Assembly: GCF_000377405.1 (NCBI RefSeq)
Contig: NZ_KB905022.1
Location: forward strand, 186,001-250,000
Reading direction: 5' to 3'
Length of the DNA: 64,000 nucleotides
DNA from: Thioalkalivibrio sp. ALE31
GTDB taxonomy: Bacteria; Pseudomonadota; Gammaproteobacteria; Ectothiorhodospirales; Ectothiorhodospiraceae
Shown: positions 19,138-31,001 of the stretch, piece after piece
Numbering within the stretch: position 1 is the first letter of the stretch
How the letters are laid out: each line of letters opens with the position of its first letter
Notes under the pieces: generated by a model
What the model was told of the DNA's origin: nothing
The model's input: the letters and a program-made list of their open reading frames with translations, nothing else
Databases searched by the model: none
Made by a program: the position numbers and the translations under genes

Positions 19138-19550
19138 CCGGGTTTTCGCTGCGGCTCTCGCTGTTCGTCGCGCTGGGGGCCGCGCTCGGCAGCATGGCGC
19201 GCTACGGCGTCTCCTGGACCGGGCTGCACCTGGCCGGAACCGGCTTTCCCTGGGACACGCTGGCCGTGAACGTGGCCGGGTCGTGGCTGATCGGGCTGTA
19301 TGCGGTGATCAGCGCGCCGGGCGGTTGCCGCCCGGCCGACCCGGTGTTTCGTCACTTCATGCTGGCGGGGGTTTGCGGCGGTTTCACGACCTTCTCGGTG
19401 TTCAGTCTCGAAAGCCTGTGGCTGATGCAGTCGGGTGCGGCGGGCCGCGCCGGGCTTTATGTGGGCGTGTCTCTGGTGCTGTGGATCGCCGGGGTGTGGC
19501 TGGGCAGCCGCATGGGGCGGCGCTGGAACGCCACTGCGGCGCAGGGTTGA
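19134..19550 (+). CDS. crcB: Fluoride channel subunit CrcB/FluC (second copy)
   Basis: 138 residues from GTG 19134, overlapping the stop of the first copy. The same four-helix plan: GAALGSMARYGVSW, DTLAVNVAGSWLIG and GGFTTFSVFSLES. Divergence between the two copies suggests specialised halves of a heterodimeric channel rather than a recent duplication. No fluoride riboswitch was recognised upstream of the pair. Confidence 0.88.
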   Translation: MTGFSLRLSLFVALGAALGSMARYGVSWTGLHLAGTGFPWDTLAVNVAGSWLIGLYAVISAPGGCRPADPVFRHFMLAGVCGGFTTFSVFSLESLWLMQSGAAGRAGLYVGVSLVLWIAGVWLGSRMGRRWNATAAQG

Positions 19551-19627
19551 ACCCCGCGGGGCGTGAGACTGAGTGCCGTTTCACGACCCGCACGTCGGGT
19601 GATTCCGCGGTCGCTGGCGTGGCTCGG

Positions 19628-20560
19628 TCAACGGGCCGGTGGTTCGATGCGGGTCCGGCTCGGGCCCGCGTGTTCGATCCAGCCGTGGAGCATGCGCGGG
19701 GTGGTGGTGCCGGCCGCGCAGCGCCCGTTGCGGTCGATCACGATGGCCCCGCCGTAGCCCGCGAGCCGCTCCCGCAGGTGCTGCAGGCTGGCGGTCAGGG
19801 CCTCGGCGGCGCTCAGGCCAAGATACTCGACACGGTCGGCCAGTTCCCGGGCAAACACACTGCGCAGGAAATGCTCGCCATGCCCGGTCGCGGAGATGGC
19901 GGCGGTGGCATCGTCCGCGTACACGCCCGCGCCGGGGATGGGCGAGTCGCCGACCCGGCCCGAGCGCTGGCCGGTCATCCCGCCGGTGGAGGTGGCCGCG
20001 GCCAGATGGCCGTGGCGATCGCGCGCGACCGCGCCGATAGTCCCGGGCGCGGGTTCGTCATGATCCAGTGTGACCCGGCCCTGGCACAGGGCGCGCTCCA
20101 GCTGTTCCCGCCGCTGCGGGGTGATCAGCGTGTCCTCGTCCACCTGCGGCATCCCGATCTCGCGGGCGAAGCTGGCGGCGCCGTCCGCGACCAGCAGCAC
20201 ATGTTCCCCGTCGTCGAGGACCGCTCGCGCCAGCCGGATCGGGTTGGCAATACCGCGAACCGCCGCGACCGCACCGGCGGCCAGAGCCGCGCCATCCATG
20301 ATCGCGGCATCCAGTTCCACGCTCCCGTCCCGGGTCAGGGCGGCCCCGGTGCCGGCGTTGAACAGCGGGTTGTCCTCGAGCCGCGCCGCGCAGTACTCCA
20401 CGGTATCCAGGGCGGTATCGCCCCGCGCCAGCCGCTCGCGACCGGCCTCCAGGACCGCGTGCAGCGCGGCGTGGTAGCGGCCGGCGGTCTGTGGATCCCC
20501 GGCCTCGCGGATCTGCCCGGCGCCGCCGTGGATCATCAGCGAGAAGGGTTCGGATGGCAT
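19628..20560 (-). CDS. Isoaspartyl peptidase / L-asparaginase (Ntn hydrolase)
   Basis: 310 residues from ATG 20560 (AGGAGG 4 nt upstream). Begins SLMIHGGAGQI as in plant-type asparaginases. The autocleavage site and catalytic threonine lie in PGTIGAVARDRHGHLAAATS (about residues 168-187), and the following TGGMTGQRSGRVGDSPIPGA matches the substrate-binding stretch. The precursor splits into alpha and beta chains with the Thr as nucleophile. It removes isoaspartyl dipeptides or asparagine in the cytoplasm. The gene start overlaps the end of the BNR-repeat gene by 25 bp, suggesting cotranscription. Confidence 0.9.
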   Translation of the reverse strand: MPSEPFSLMIHGGAGQIREAGDPQTAGRYHAALHAVLEAGRERLARGDTALDTVEYCAARLEDNPLFNAGTGAALTRDGSVELDAAIMDGAALAAGAVAAVRGIANPIRLARAVLDDGEHVLLVADGAASFAREIGMPQVDEDTLITPQRREQLERALCQGRVTLDHDEPAPGTIGAVARDRHGHLAAATSTGGMTGQRSGRVGDSPIPGAGVYADDATAAISATGHGEHFLRSVFARELADRVEYLGLSAAEALTASLQHLRERLAGYGGAIVIDRNGRCAAGTTTPRMLHGWIEHAGPSRTRIEPPAR

Positions 20561-21981
20561 CTGTCCTCCTCGATCTGGCCGCGGATCAGCAGGATGTCGC
20601 TGTGGCTTGCCGGGATGAAGCGGCTCTGAGCAATCGCGATAGCCCCGTGGCGGTTGACCGCCATGCGCCGTTTCAACTGCCCCTGCAGGCCCCCGCTGTA
20701 GAGGGTGTCGAGTGTGCCCGGGACCGCCTCGACAGGCCCGAACCGCGCGGACTTCAGCGGCGCGTGGGTGAATGCCAGGCCCCAGGGCCGATCGGTCGGG
20801 TGGGGATAGCGCTGCCAGACCAGATACAGACACCGGTCGTCCCGGGCCAGAGTCGGGAAGCCGCCCGGCCACTGATCCGCGTCGAGCCGGGTGGGCGGTG
20901 CAAAGTCCAGGCTGCCGGCATCTGCGCGACTGACATGCAGGCGGCGGAAATGGGGCTGCCGGTAGTCCTCCAGGTCGTTGGCCGGGATCGCCCCGAAGGC
21001 CAGGTGAACAACGCCCTCCGCGTCCACCACCAGCGTCGGGGCGTCGGCATGGCCCGGGTGCTCCAGCGCGGTGGCCGGTTCGGAAAAGCCGGCGTCCAGG
21101 TTGTTCGAGTGGGCGATCCGGATGTCTGCGTACGGACTGTCACCCTCCGACCAGGCCAGCAGCACGCGACCGGATGGCGCCTGTGCCAGGGTCGGGGCGC
21201 GGGCCGGCACAGAGTTGTCCGGGTTGACGGTCACGGGTTCGGCGAAGGACGCGCCATGATCCGCCGAATAGGTGACGCGCAGCGGACCCTGGTACTCGGT
21301 CCAGGCCGCGACCACCTCGCCGGTGGTCGTCAGCAGCAGGTCCAGGCTGCCGTTGTCCCAGCGCTGGGCGGTGATGCGGCCCTTGCCGGCACCGTCGCGC
21401 GAACGGGACAGGTTCTGGTGTCCCTCGAACGAGCGGCCTCCGTCGCGGGATCGGGCGTACAGGATCTCGCCGCCGTGGTCGCCGCCGGTAAACAGGATCT
21501 CCTGCCACAGCAGGTGCACGTCGAAGGCGTCGGCGTCGTCCGGCGCCGGTTCGACCGCGACCCGCGGCAGCCAGGAAAAGGTTCCCGGCACGCCGCCGAT
21601 CCGGGTCGGTCGCTCGAAGACCGCCCGGCCGTCGCGGTCGTAGCGCTGCAGGAACAGGGCCTGCTGCGCCTGGTCGGCCCAGACGACCAGCGCGTCGCCA
21701 TGGTCATTGATCGCCACCGAGGCATCGTCGACATAGCGAAAATCCGAGGCGTTCATGCGCCAGGGGCCGCGGAAGGCCTCGCCGCGCGCGACCTCGACCG
21801 GCTCCTCCCAGGCGACCCGGGATTCGGGTGCGTCTCCCGCCAGGGCCGCTGGCCCCCACAGGGCAAGGGCGAGCGCGCACAGGGGGGCCAGCGAGGCCCC
21901 GGTCGGGTGCAGCGCAGGGGGCGTATGAACGCTGGCGTTGGGGGCGGGGTATCGAGTTACGGGCGTGTCTGTCGCGGCCAT
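20536..21981 (-). CDS. Exported sialidase-fold (BNR/Asp-box repeat) protein
   Basis: 481 residues. An N-terminal extension precedes a hydrophobic signal segment (LAPLCALALALWGPAALAGD, around 31-50). The mature part holds Asp-box repeats (SRDGGRSF, SADHGASF and looser copies), the hallmark of six-bladed beta-propellers. The catalytic arginine triad and nucleophile Tyr of true sialidases could not be confirmed, so a binding role or another hydrolase is equally possible. A Shine-Dalgarno GGGAGG precedes ATG 21981. It leads a two-gene unit with the isoaspartyl peptidase. Confidence 0.7.
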   Translation of the reverse strand: MAATDTPVTRYPAPNASVHTPPALHPTGASLAPLCALALALWGPAALAGDAPESRVAWEEPVEVARGEAFRGPWRMNASDFRYVDDASVAINDHGDALVVWADQAQQALFLQRYDRDGRAVFERPTRIGGVPGTFSWLPRVAVEPAPDDADAFDVHLLWQEILFTGGDHGGEILYARSRDGGRSFEGHQNLSRSRDGAGKGRITAQRWDNGSLDLLLTTTGEVVAAWTEYQGPLRVTYSADHGASFAEPVTVNPDNSVPARAPTLAQAPSGRVLLAWSEGDSPYADIRIAHSNNLDAGFSEPATALEHPGHADAPTLVVDAEGVVHLAFGAIPANDLEDYRQPHFRRLHVSRADAGSLDFAPPTRLDADQWPGGFPTLARDDRCLYLVWQRYPHPTDRPWGLAFTHAPLKSARFGPVEAVPGTLDTLYSGGLQGQLKRRMAVNRHGAIAIAQSRFIPASHSDILLIRGQIEEDRCHPNPSR

Positions 21982-22002
21982 GGGCAGCCTCCCGGGAACA
22001 CC

Positions 22003-24711
<2,709 letters not shown>

Positions 24712-24863
24712 GGGTCTCCCGGAGATGTATCACCCAGTGGATCCGGACCTGCTTATCATGCGCCGGTGCGGCCCGCGCTGTCAGGCCATGGCGCGCAGCC
24801 GGGGTGGAATTTTCCCAGCGCGAACGAGTCTATTTCCGGACGACTCAATAACAGGAGGTTCCC

Positions 24864-25769
24864 ATGTCTCGCTGGATTGCCACGGCTGCCCTGACAGTGG
24901 CCGGATTGGTCGCGGCCTCGAACGTGATGGCGGCGGAGAAGGTTACGCTGGAACACGATGACCGAACCCTGATCGGTCATATGAAGGAGGGCATGGGGGC
25001 GAGCCCCTCCGACGGGGTAGTCCTGATGCTGCACGGGACCCTGGCGCACGGGCGCATGGAGGTGATGGCCGCGGTGCAGGATCTGCTGGCGGACCATGGC
25101 CTGAATACGCTGTCCGTCAATCTGAGCTACGGCATCGACGCGCGCGAGGGGATGTTCGAATGCGATGCCCCGGTGCGTCACGGCGTCGATGACCATCTGC
25201 AGGAGTTGAGCCTGTGGCATCAATGGCTGCAGGACGAGGGCTATGGTCCGGTCACCCTGTTTGGCCACTCGCGCGGTGGCAACCAGGTGGCCCGCTACCT
25301 GACCGAGCATGACCCGGACGGCATCCGCGCCCTGGTGCTGGTGGCCGCGTCCACCTATGACGAGGACGAGGCTGCGAGCGAGTACGAGGAACAAAGCGGT
25401 ATGCCGTTGCAGGTACTCCTGGATCAGGCCCGCGAACTCCAGCGCATGGACCAGGAAGAGACCCTGATGGAGGACGTGCGTTTCCTCTACTGCGAGGAAC
25501 TGGACGTGACCCCGCGCGCCTTCCTCGGCTACTACGAGCCGACCCGCCAGAACGATACCCCGACGGTGATTCGCGGGATGCAGATCCCGACGCTGGTGAT
25601 CACCGGTTCCGAGGACGACGTGGTGCCGGACCTGCCGCAGAAGGTCGAGGCGGTGAAGGACAGCGGTGACATCACCCTGATGACCGTGGACGGCGCGGGG
25701 CACTTCTTCCGTGACTTCTTCGCGGACGACGTGGCCGACTTCACCGCGGACTTCATCGATCAGAACTGA
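24864..25769 (+). CDS. Periplasmic alpha/beta hydrolase
   Basis: 301 residues with a signal peptide (cleavage near VMA-AE, 23). Alpha/beta-hydrolase fold: oxyanion strand LMLHGTLAHG (55-64), nucleophile Ser136 in GHSRGG, acid Asp in ITGSEDDVV and His in GAGHFF near the C-terminus. AGGAGG lies 5 nt before the ATG. Substrate unknown; similar proteins are annotated as DUF3530-like or esterases. It ends in a strong terminator. Confidence 0.82.
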   Translation: MSRWIATAALTVAGLVAASNVMAAEKVTLEHDDRTLIGHMKEGMGASPSDGVVLMLHGTLAHGRMEVMAAVQDLLADHGLNTLSVNLSYGIDAREGMFECDAPVRHGVDDHLQELSLWHQWLQDEGYGPVTLFGHSRGGNQVARYLTEHDPDGIRALVLVAASTYDEDEAASEYEEQSGMPLQVLLDQARELQRMDQEETLMEDVRFLYCEELDVTPRAFLGYYEPTRQNDTPTVIRGMQIPTLVITGSEDDVVPDLPQKVEAVKDSGDITLMTVDGAGHFFRDFFADDVADFTADFIDQN

Positions 25770-25800
25770 GCTCCAGCCCGCAATAGGAACGGCGCCTGAA

Positions 25801-25834
25801 GGCCGGCCCGGGGCAGTCCCGGGCCGGCCTTTTT
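25801..25834 (+). terminator. Rho-independent terminator after the alpha/beta hydrolase
   Basis: GGCCGGCCCGGG (25801-25812) pairs with CCCGGGCCGGCC (25818-25829) around GCAGT and is followed by five T. It separates the plus-strand hydrolase from the minus-strand Mrp-like operon. Confidence 0.92.
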
Positions 25835-25856
25835 CGTGCCTGGCTCGAGGGCGGTC

Positions 25857-27575
25857 TTATCCGGCGAGCAGCGTCAGGTAGAGCCCGAGCATCGCTGCGG
25901 AAAACAGCAGCCCGATGGTCTCCCAGCGGGTCAACATGCGCTCGGCGGCCTCCAGGCGACGGCGCGCGCCCAGGCGCAGCGCACGCATGCGGGCCGGTAT
26001 CCGGGGTGGCCAGGGCCCCGGCAATGCCAGGCGGCGTCGAGTGCGGCGGGCGCCGTCCCAGGCGGCCTCGGCCAGCACGGCCAGATCCCCCTCCGGCACG
26101 CGCGGGGTCTCGCGGTCGCGAACCCCGCGCCAGGCCAGAAGGGCTAGGCCCAGCCCCAGCATGACCGGCCACAGCAGGGACGAGCCGTACAGGTCATGGA
26201 CGCTCAGGGGCAGGGCCGTGGGGCCGGCCAGCAAGGTTGCGAGCGGGAGCAGGAGTGCCATCAGCGAAAGGCCGCCCCAGGCCCACCAGCGCGGTCGGTC
26301 GAGGCCGTCGGCCGCGGTCTCGAGATCCGCCCGCCAGCGCCACAGGAAGCGCAGTAGCAGCACCGTGGTGCCGGCCGCCGCGAGGGTCAGCAGCCACTCG
26401 GTATGGGCCAGCCAGCCCGACAGGGCCTCCGCCGCCAGCGGCTCCTTCAACGCGTTCTTGGCCAGCGCGCCACTGGTGAAGGGCAGGCCCGCCAGGGCCA
26501 GCGCCGGCAACAGCGTGAACAGTGCAAAGGCGGTCCGCGCCGGGCGGGTGACCGGCCACTGCCGCTGCATGCCGGCGGTCAGGAACAACGCCCCCTTGGC
26601 CAGGCCATGATGTACGGCGTACAGCGTGACTGCTGCCAGCAGCCAGCCGCGCGCCTCGGGCAGGAGCAGGGCCAGGCCGATACCCGTGGTCATCAGCCCC
26701 ATCTGCGAGATGCTGGAGTAGGCGAGCAGGGTCTTCGGCCGTACCTGCAGCACCCCGACCAGTACGCCGAGGAAGGCCGCCGCCAGGCCCAGCAGGACCA
26801 GCGCCTCGCCCAGCACGGCGTGGCCGGCGGCGTCGATTGGCAGCAGGCGCATCCAGCCCAGCAGGCCGGCCTTGATCATCGCCCCGGACAGCACGGCGCT
26901 CGCGGGTACCGGCGCGGCCGGGTGGGCCAGCGGCAGCCAGAAATGCAGCGGCAGCATGCCGGCCTTGATGCCGAGCCCCAGGACCAGTAGGACCAATGCC
27001 CAGCCCTCGGGGCGCGCCGCGGCCACGGCCGCCAGGCTGGACTGCCCCGCCGCATGGACAGCCAGTACCAGACCCGCGAACAGCAACACCTCGCCCAGTA
27101 CCGCGAGGATCAGATACACCCGTCCGGCCCGCCAGGCCTCCGGCTTGCCGGAATGGATCACCAGTCCGTAGGCCGACAGGCTCATCAGGGAAAAGAACAG
27201 ATAGAAGGCGATCGCGTCCTGCGCCAGGATCAGGCCCAGGTTGCCGGCCAGGGCCAGCAACCAGAACACATAGAAGCGATGCCGCCGGGGATCGTCGCGC
27301 CGATCGGAGAGCGCGAACAGCCCGGCGGCCAGCCACAGGCCCGCGGTCAGGCCCAGGAAGGCCCGGCCGGTCGGGTCGACCGCCAGGTGGGTGCCCATCA
27401 GCAGGCCGGAGAGGGTCGCCTCCAGCCCGGGCGGGGCCAGGGCGGCCAGCGCCAGGCCGGGGAGCGCCGCCCAGGGCACCAGGCGGTTCAGCCGCGCCCG
27501 CCCCGGACGCAGGCCAATGAACACCGCCAGCAGCAGCGGCACGAGCGGGACGGCCAGCAGCGCGGCCCCGCTCAC
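25857..27575 (-). CDS. Antiporter-type proton-conducting subunit, HyfB/HycC-like (third of operon)
   Basis: 572 residues, about 14 membrane helices plus a hydrophilic loop near 470-530. The core PLHFWLPLAHPAAPVPASAV and SGAMIKAGLLGWMRLLP match NuoL/M/N-family subunits, closest in flavour to hydrogenase-4 HyfB/HycC (WLPLAHPAAPS). The conserved Lys and Glu residues of the proton channel are present in TM5, TM7 and TM8. Last gene of an eight-gene operon, overlapping the one before by 4 nt. It is an extra membrane-arm subunit beyond the usual MrpA and MrpD. Confidence 0.85.
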   Translation of the reverse strand: MSGAALLAVPLVPLLLAVFIGLRPGRARLNRLVPWAALPGLALAALAPPGLEATLSGLLMGTHLAVDPTGRAFLGLTAGLWLAAGLFALSDRRDDPRRHRFYVFWLLALAGNLGLILAQDAIAFYLFFSLMSLSAYGLVIHSGKPEAWRAGRVYLILAVLGEVLLFAGLVLAVHAAGQSSLAAVAAARPEGWALVLLVLGLGIKAGMLPLHFWLPLAHPAAPVPASAVLSGAMIKAGLLGWMRLLPIDAAGHAVLGEALVLLGLAAAFLGVLVGVLQVRPKTLLAYSSISQMGLMTTGIGLALLLPEARGWLLAAVTLYAVHHGLAKGALFLTAGMQRQWPVTRPARTAFALFTLLPALALAGLPFTSGALAKNALKEPLAAEALSGWLAHTEWLLTLAAAGTTVLLLRFLWRWRADLETAADGLDRPRWWAWGGLSLMALLLPLATLLAGPTALPLSVHDLYGSSLLWPVMLGLGLALLAWRGVRDRETPRVPEGDLAVLAEAAWDGARRTRRRLALPGPWPPRIPARMRALRLGARRRLEAAERMLTRWETIGLLFSAAMLGLYLTLLAG

Positions 27576-29092
27576 AGCCCGAACTCCGGCAGCGCATAGT
27601 CACGCTGGACGATCAGGCTGACCCAGCCCAGCGGGCTCAGCCCCAGCCCGGCATACAGCCCGACCAAGAGCCCCAGCGCGGCGGTAAAGACCACCGGGAA
27701 CAGCAGCATCCAGTGGGTCTCGAAGCGGGTCGGGCCGGCATGGGCCTGCAGGGGTTCATGCCACGGCTCGCGGCGCTCGCCCAGCCAGCCCCGGATCACC
27801 GGGGGCAGGAAATAGGCCGCGTTCAGCAGGCTCGACAGGACCAGCACTCCGAGGATCCAGGGCATGCCGGCCTCCAGCGCCCCCAGCCCCAAGTGCCACT
27901 TGGTCACGAAACCGGCCAGGGGCGGCAGGCCGATCATGCCCAGCGCGCCCGCGGTAAACGCCAGCATGGTCAGCGGCATACGCCGGCCCACGCCGTCGAG
28001 CTCGCTGATGCGATGGATGCCCAGGGTCTCGGCGAAATTGCCGGCGCAGAAGAACAGTGTGATCTTGGTAATGCCCTGGTGTACCAGGTGTACCAGCCCG
28101 CCGATGACCCCCAGGGGCCCGGCCAGCGCGACGCCCAGGATGATGTAGGAGACCTGACTCACGGTGGAGAATGCCAGGCGCTGCTTCAGGTCGTCGGTGC
28201 GCAGGGCCTGAATGGAGCCATAGATGATCGTGACCGCCGCGATCACCAGCAGCCCGGCCGTCAGGCCCAGCTCGATCGCCAGTTCCGCCCCGTAGACATC
28301 GTTGACCACGCGGATGATGCCGAAGGCCCCGGCCTTGACTACCGCCACCGCGTGCAGCAGCGCGCTGACCGGCGCCGGCGCGACCATGGCGATGGGCAGC
28401 CAGGAGTGCAGCGGCACCAGCGCGGCCTTGACCCCGAAGCCGACCATCAGCAGCACGAACAGGACCTGCAGCGTGACCGCGTGAGTCTCCGCGAGGCCTT
28501 CAAGGTAGCCGCCCGGGGTGAAGCCCTCGGCCCCGGCCAGCAGCGTGAGCCAGACGATGGCCGTGAACAGTACCAGTCCGCTGGTCAGGGTGTAGCCGAG
28601 ATAGAGGCGTCCGGCCCGCAGGGCCGCCGGCGTGCCGCGATGGACCACCAGGGGCCAGGTCGCGAGGGTCAGGATCTCGTAGAAGATCAGGAAGGTGATC
28701 AGGTTCCCGGACAGGGCAATCCCCACCGTCGCGCTGACGCACAGCGAGAAGAAGCCGAAGAAGCGGCTGCGTCGCGGTGAGCCCTCGAGGTAGCCGATGG
28801 CGTAGACCGTGGTTACGAACCACAGCACGGCCGAAAGGCTGGCGAACAGGAGCGACAGCGCATCGGCCGCGAGCACCAGGTCGATGCCGGGCATCAGCGG
28901 CAGACTGAAGTGGTATTCGTCACCGCGCAGTACACCCGCCAGCAGCACCCCGACCAGCGCCAGCTTGGTGCCGGCGCCGCCCAGGTTCAGCGCCGTGCGC
29001 AGGCCCTGTCGGTGCTCCGGCAGGAAGAAGATCGCGATGCCGGGTCCCAGCGAGCTGAACAGGATCGCGAGCAGCAGCCAGCCACCGTCCAT
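27572..29092 (-). CDS. Antiporter-type proton-conducting subunit, NuoL/MrpD-like (second of operon)
   Basis: 506 residues from ATG 29092, which overlaps the previous stop by 1 nt (TGATG). Motifs VPLHSWLPIAMVAPAPVSAL and LLHAVAVVKAGAFGII contain the functional Lys and His of complex-I-type antiporter subunits. Fourteen or so helices. In transport complexes such subunits carry H+ or Na+ through half-channels. It is distinct enough from its two neighbours to be a different paralogue type. Confidence 0.87.
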   Translation of the reverse strand: MDGGWLLLAILFSSLGPGIAIFFLPEHRQGLRTALNLGGAGTKLALVGVLLAGVLRGDEYHFSLPLMPGIDLVLAADALSLLFASLSAVLWFVTTVYAIGYLEGSPRRSRFFGFFSLCVSATVGIALSGNLITFLIFYEILTLATWPLVVHRGTPAALRAGRLYLGYTLTSGLVLFTAIVWLTLLAGAEGFTPGGYLEGLAETHAVTLQVLFVLLMVGFGVKAALVPLHSWLPIAMVAPAPVSALLHAVAVVKAGAFGIIRVVNDVYGAELAIELGLTAGLLVIAAVTIIYGSIQALRTDDLKQRLAFSTVSQVSYIILGVALAGPLGVIGGLVHLVHQGITKITLFFCAGNFAETLGIHRISELDGVGRRMPLTMLAFTAGALGMIGLPPLAGFVTKWHLGLGALEAGMPWILGVLVLSSLLNAAYFLPPVIRGWLGERREPWHEPLQAHAGPTRFETHWMLLFPVVFTAALGLLVGLYAGLGLSPLGWVSLIVQRDYALPEFGL

Positions 29093-30576
29093 CAAGGGGC
29101 CCCCGGGGTCAGGGCAAGGGTGTTCAGCGTCAGCACGCCGGCCAGCCCGGCCAGCGCCGCGACCGTGGCCAGAGCCAGCGGGACCCAGTCCATCCACGGC
29201 GACACTGCCTCGCCGGCGTCGCGGCGGCCGCGATGAAACGCCGGGGCCACCATGCGCAGCACGTAGGCCGCCGCCAGCAGCCCGCCGCCGGCGATCGCCA
29301 GCACCCACAGCACGCCGATCAGGCTGCCGGCGAGGACCGTGCCCAGGCCGGCCTCCAGCAGCAGGTACTTGGCGATGAAGCCACCGGTGAACGGCAGCCC
29401 CATCAGGCTGACCCCGGCCAGTCCCAGGGCGAACACCGTGCGCGGCCGGGCCCGGAGTACCGCGCCCAGCTCGGCCAGGCGGTCATGCCCGGCGGCGTGT
29501 TGCAGGGTGCCCGCGGCCAGGAACACCGAGGCCTTGGCCAGGGCATGGACCACCGCGAAGAACACCACCACCCGCCAGGCGCCCGGGTCCACCAGCATCA
29601 AGGGGAAGGCGACCAGCAGATAGCCGAACTGGGCGACCGTGGAATAGGCCACGATGGATTTGAGCCGCCCCGCGCGCAGCGCCTGCAGCGAGCCCCAGAT
29701 CAGCGCCCCCACCCCGAGCAGGCCGACCAGGATGCCGAAGGCCGGGGTCGCCAGCGGGGCAAACACCCCCATCCACAGCCGCAGGATCAGGTAGAACGAT
29801 CCCGTGACCACCAGCCCGGAGAGGACCGCACTGACCGGTGCCGGGGCTGACCCATGGGCCGGCGCCAGCCAGACATGCAGCGGGAACAGGGCGGCCTTGA
29901 GCATCAGGCCCGCGGTCATCAGCACCGCCGCCATGCGTTCCGTCGGGCCCGCTTCGGTACGGGCCTCCAGCAGCACCAGATCGAGTACCCCGTGTTCCCC
30001 GAACAGCAGAACCACGCCCATCAGGAAGCTGAGCGAGCCGAGGATGTTGACCAGCAGGTAGCGCACCGCGCCGGAGACCGCGGCGGCCGTGCCGGTGAAG
30101 GCCACCAGGGCGACGGCCGAGAGCGACACCACCTCCAGGGTGATGTACAGGTTGAAGGCATCGCCGGAGAGAAACAGCATGTTGAGCCCGGCCCATAGCC
30201 ACAGCCACAGGGGCCAGAACTGGCGACGCTCGATGCGGTCGTGCACGTAGCCGAGGCTGTAGAGGCTGGTGGCCAGGGCCACTACGGCGGTAAGCACCAG
30301 CAGGGTCATGGACAATCCGTCCAGCTGCAGCATGAGCCCCAGCGGGGCCTCCCAGCCGCCCAGGGCCACCCGCGTCGCGGCGGTCTCCGGGTCCGGCCCG
30401 GCGTGCAGGAAGGTCGCGCTCAGACCCAGCACCCAGGCCGTCACCGCGAGCGCGCCCAGCAGGCCGATCCGGTGGGCCTGGCGCGGCCATGCCGTTGCCA
30501 GCACGGCCACTCCCAGAGACAGCGCGACCAGTCCGGCGCTCCCCGCCGGGAGCCATTCGGGGTTTGCCGGGATCAC
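29092..30576 (-). CDS. mrpD: Antiporter-type proton-conducting subunit, MrpD-like (first of operon)
   Basis: 494 residues from GTG 30576 (GTGA overlap with mrpC). Motifs FPLHVWLAPAHGSAPAPVSA and VLSGLVVTGSFYLILR, preceded by an early LEVVSLSAVALVAF with the TM5 glutamate. Best match in layout to MrpD, which follows MrpC in canonical mrp operons. Contributes to Na+/H+ exchange for pH and sodium homeostasis. Confidence 0.87.
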   Translation of the reverse strand: MIPANPEWLPAGSAGLVALSLGVAVLATAWPRQAHRIGLLGALAVTAWVLGLSATFLHAGPDPETAATRVALGGWEAPLGLMLQLDGLSMTLLVLTAVVALATSLYSLGYVHDRIERRQFWPLWLWLWAGLNMLFLSGDAFNLYITLEVVSLSAVALVAFTGTAAAVSGAVRYLLVNILGSLSFLMGVVLLFGEHGVLDLVLLEARTEAGPTERMAAVLMTAGLMLKAALFPLHVWLAPAHGSAPAPVSAVLSGLVVTGSFYLILRLWMGVFAPLATPAFGILVGLLGVGALIWGSLQALRAGRLKSIVAYSTVAQFGYLLVAFPLMLVDPGAWRVVVFFAVVHALAKASVFLAAGTLQHAAGHDRLAELGAVLRARPRTVFALGLAGVSLMGLPFTGGFIAKYLLLEAGLGTVLAGSLIGVLWVLAIAGGGLLAAAYVLRMVAPAFHRGRRDAGEAVSPWMDWVPLALATVAALAGLAGVLTLNTLALTPGAP

Positions 30577-31001
30577 GCCGACCGGTCCTCGCCGGCGGAC
30601 GATTCGGCCGGACCCCCATCCGCGTGGTGCTCCTCGCGCGAGATGTCCTCCACCGGGGCGTCGTCATCGGGCGGCCCGGGCAGCATCACTGCGTGGCCGG
30701 TCAGCCGCGTCAGGTGCACCACCAGGGCCAGGGCGAAGGCGGTTGCACTGACCGCGACCACAATCCCGGTCAGGGTCAGCGCCTGCGCCACCGGATCCGG
30801 CGGGCCCTCGCCGCGGGCGGCGACACCCAGCAGCACCATGAATACGCCCGAGCCCATGATGTTCAGGGCCAGGATGCGCAGTACCAGGTGGTGGCGGCGG
30901 ATCAGCCCGTACAGGCCCAGGGCGAACAGGATCGCACCCCCGGTGGGATACAGCAGGCCCGGGGCCAGGGTGTGCGCGACGGTCTCCGCCAGCCCGTTCA
31001 T
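30573..31001 (-). CDS. mrpC: Mrp antiporter subunit C (NuoK-like)
   Basis: 142 residues, three membrane helices in the first 100 (ALGLYGLIRRHHLVLRILAL and GIVVAVSATAFALALVVHL), matching MrpC/NuoK. The last 35 residues form an acidic hydrophilic tail (PDDDAPVEDISREEHHADGG) longer than usual. ATGA overlap with the fused subunit upstream and GTGA overlap downstream. Confidence 0.88.
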   Translation of the reverse strand: MNGLAETVAHTLAPGLLYPTGGAILFALGLYGLIRRHHLVLRILALNIMGSGVFMVLLGVAARGEGPPDPVAQALTLTGIVVAVSATAFALALVVHLTRLTGHAVMLPGPPDDDAPVEDISREEHHADGGPAESSAGEDRSA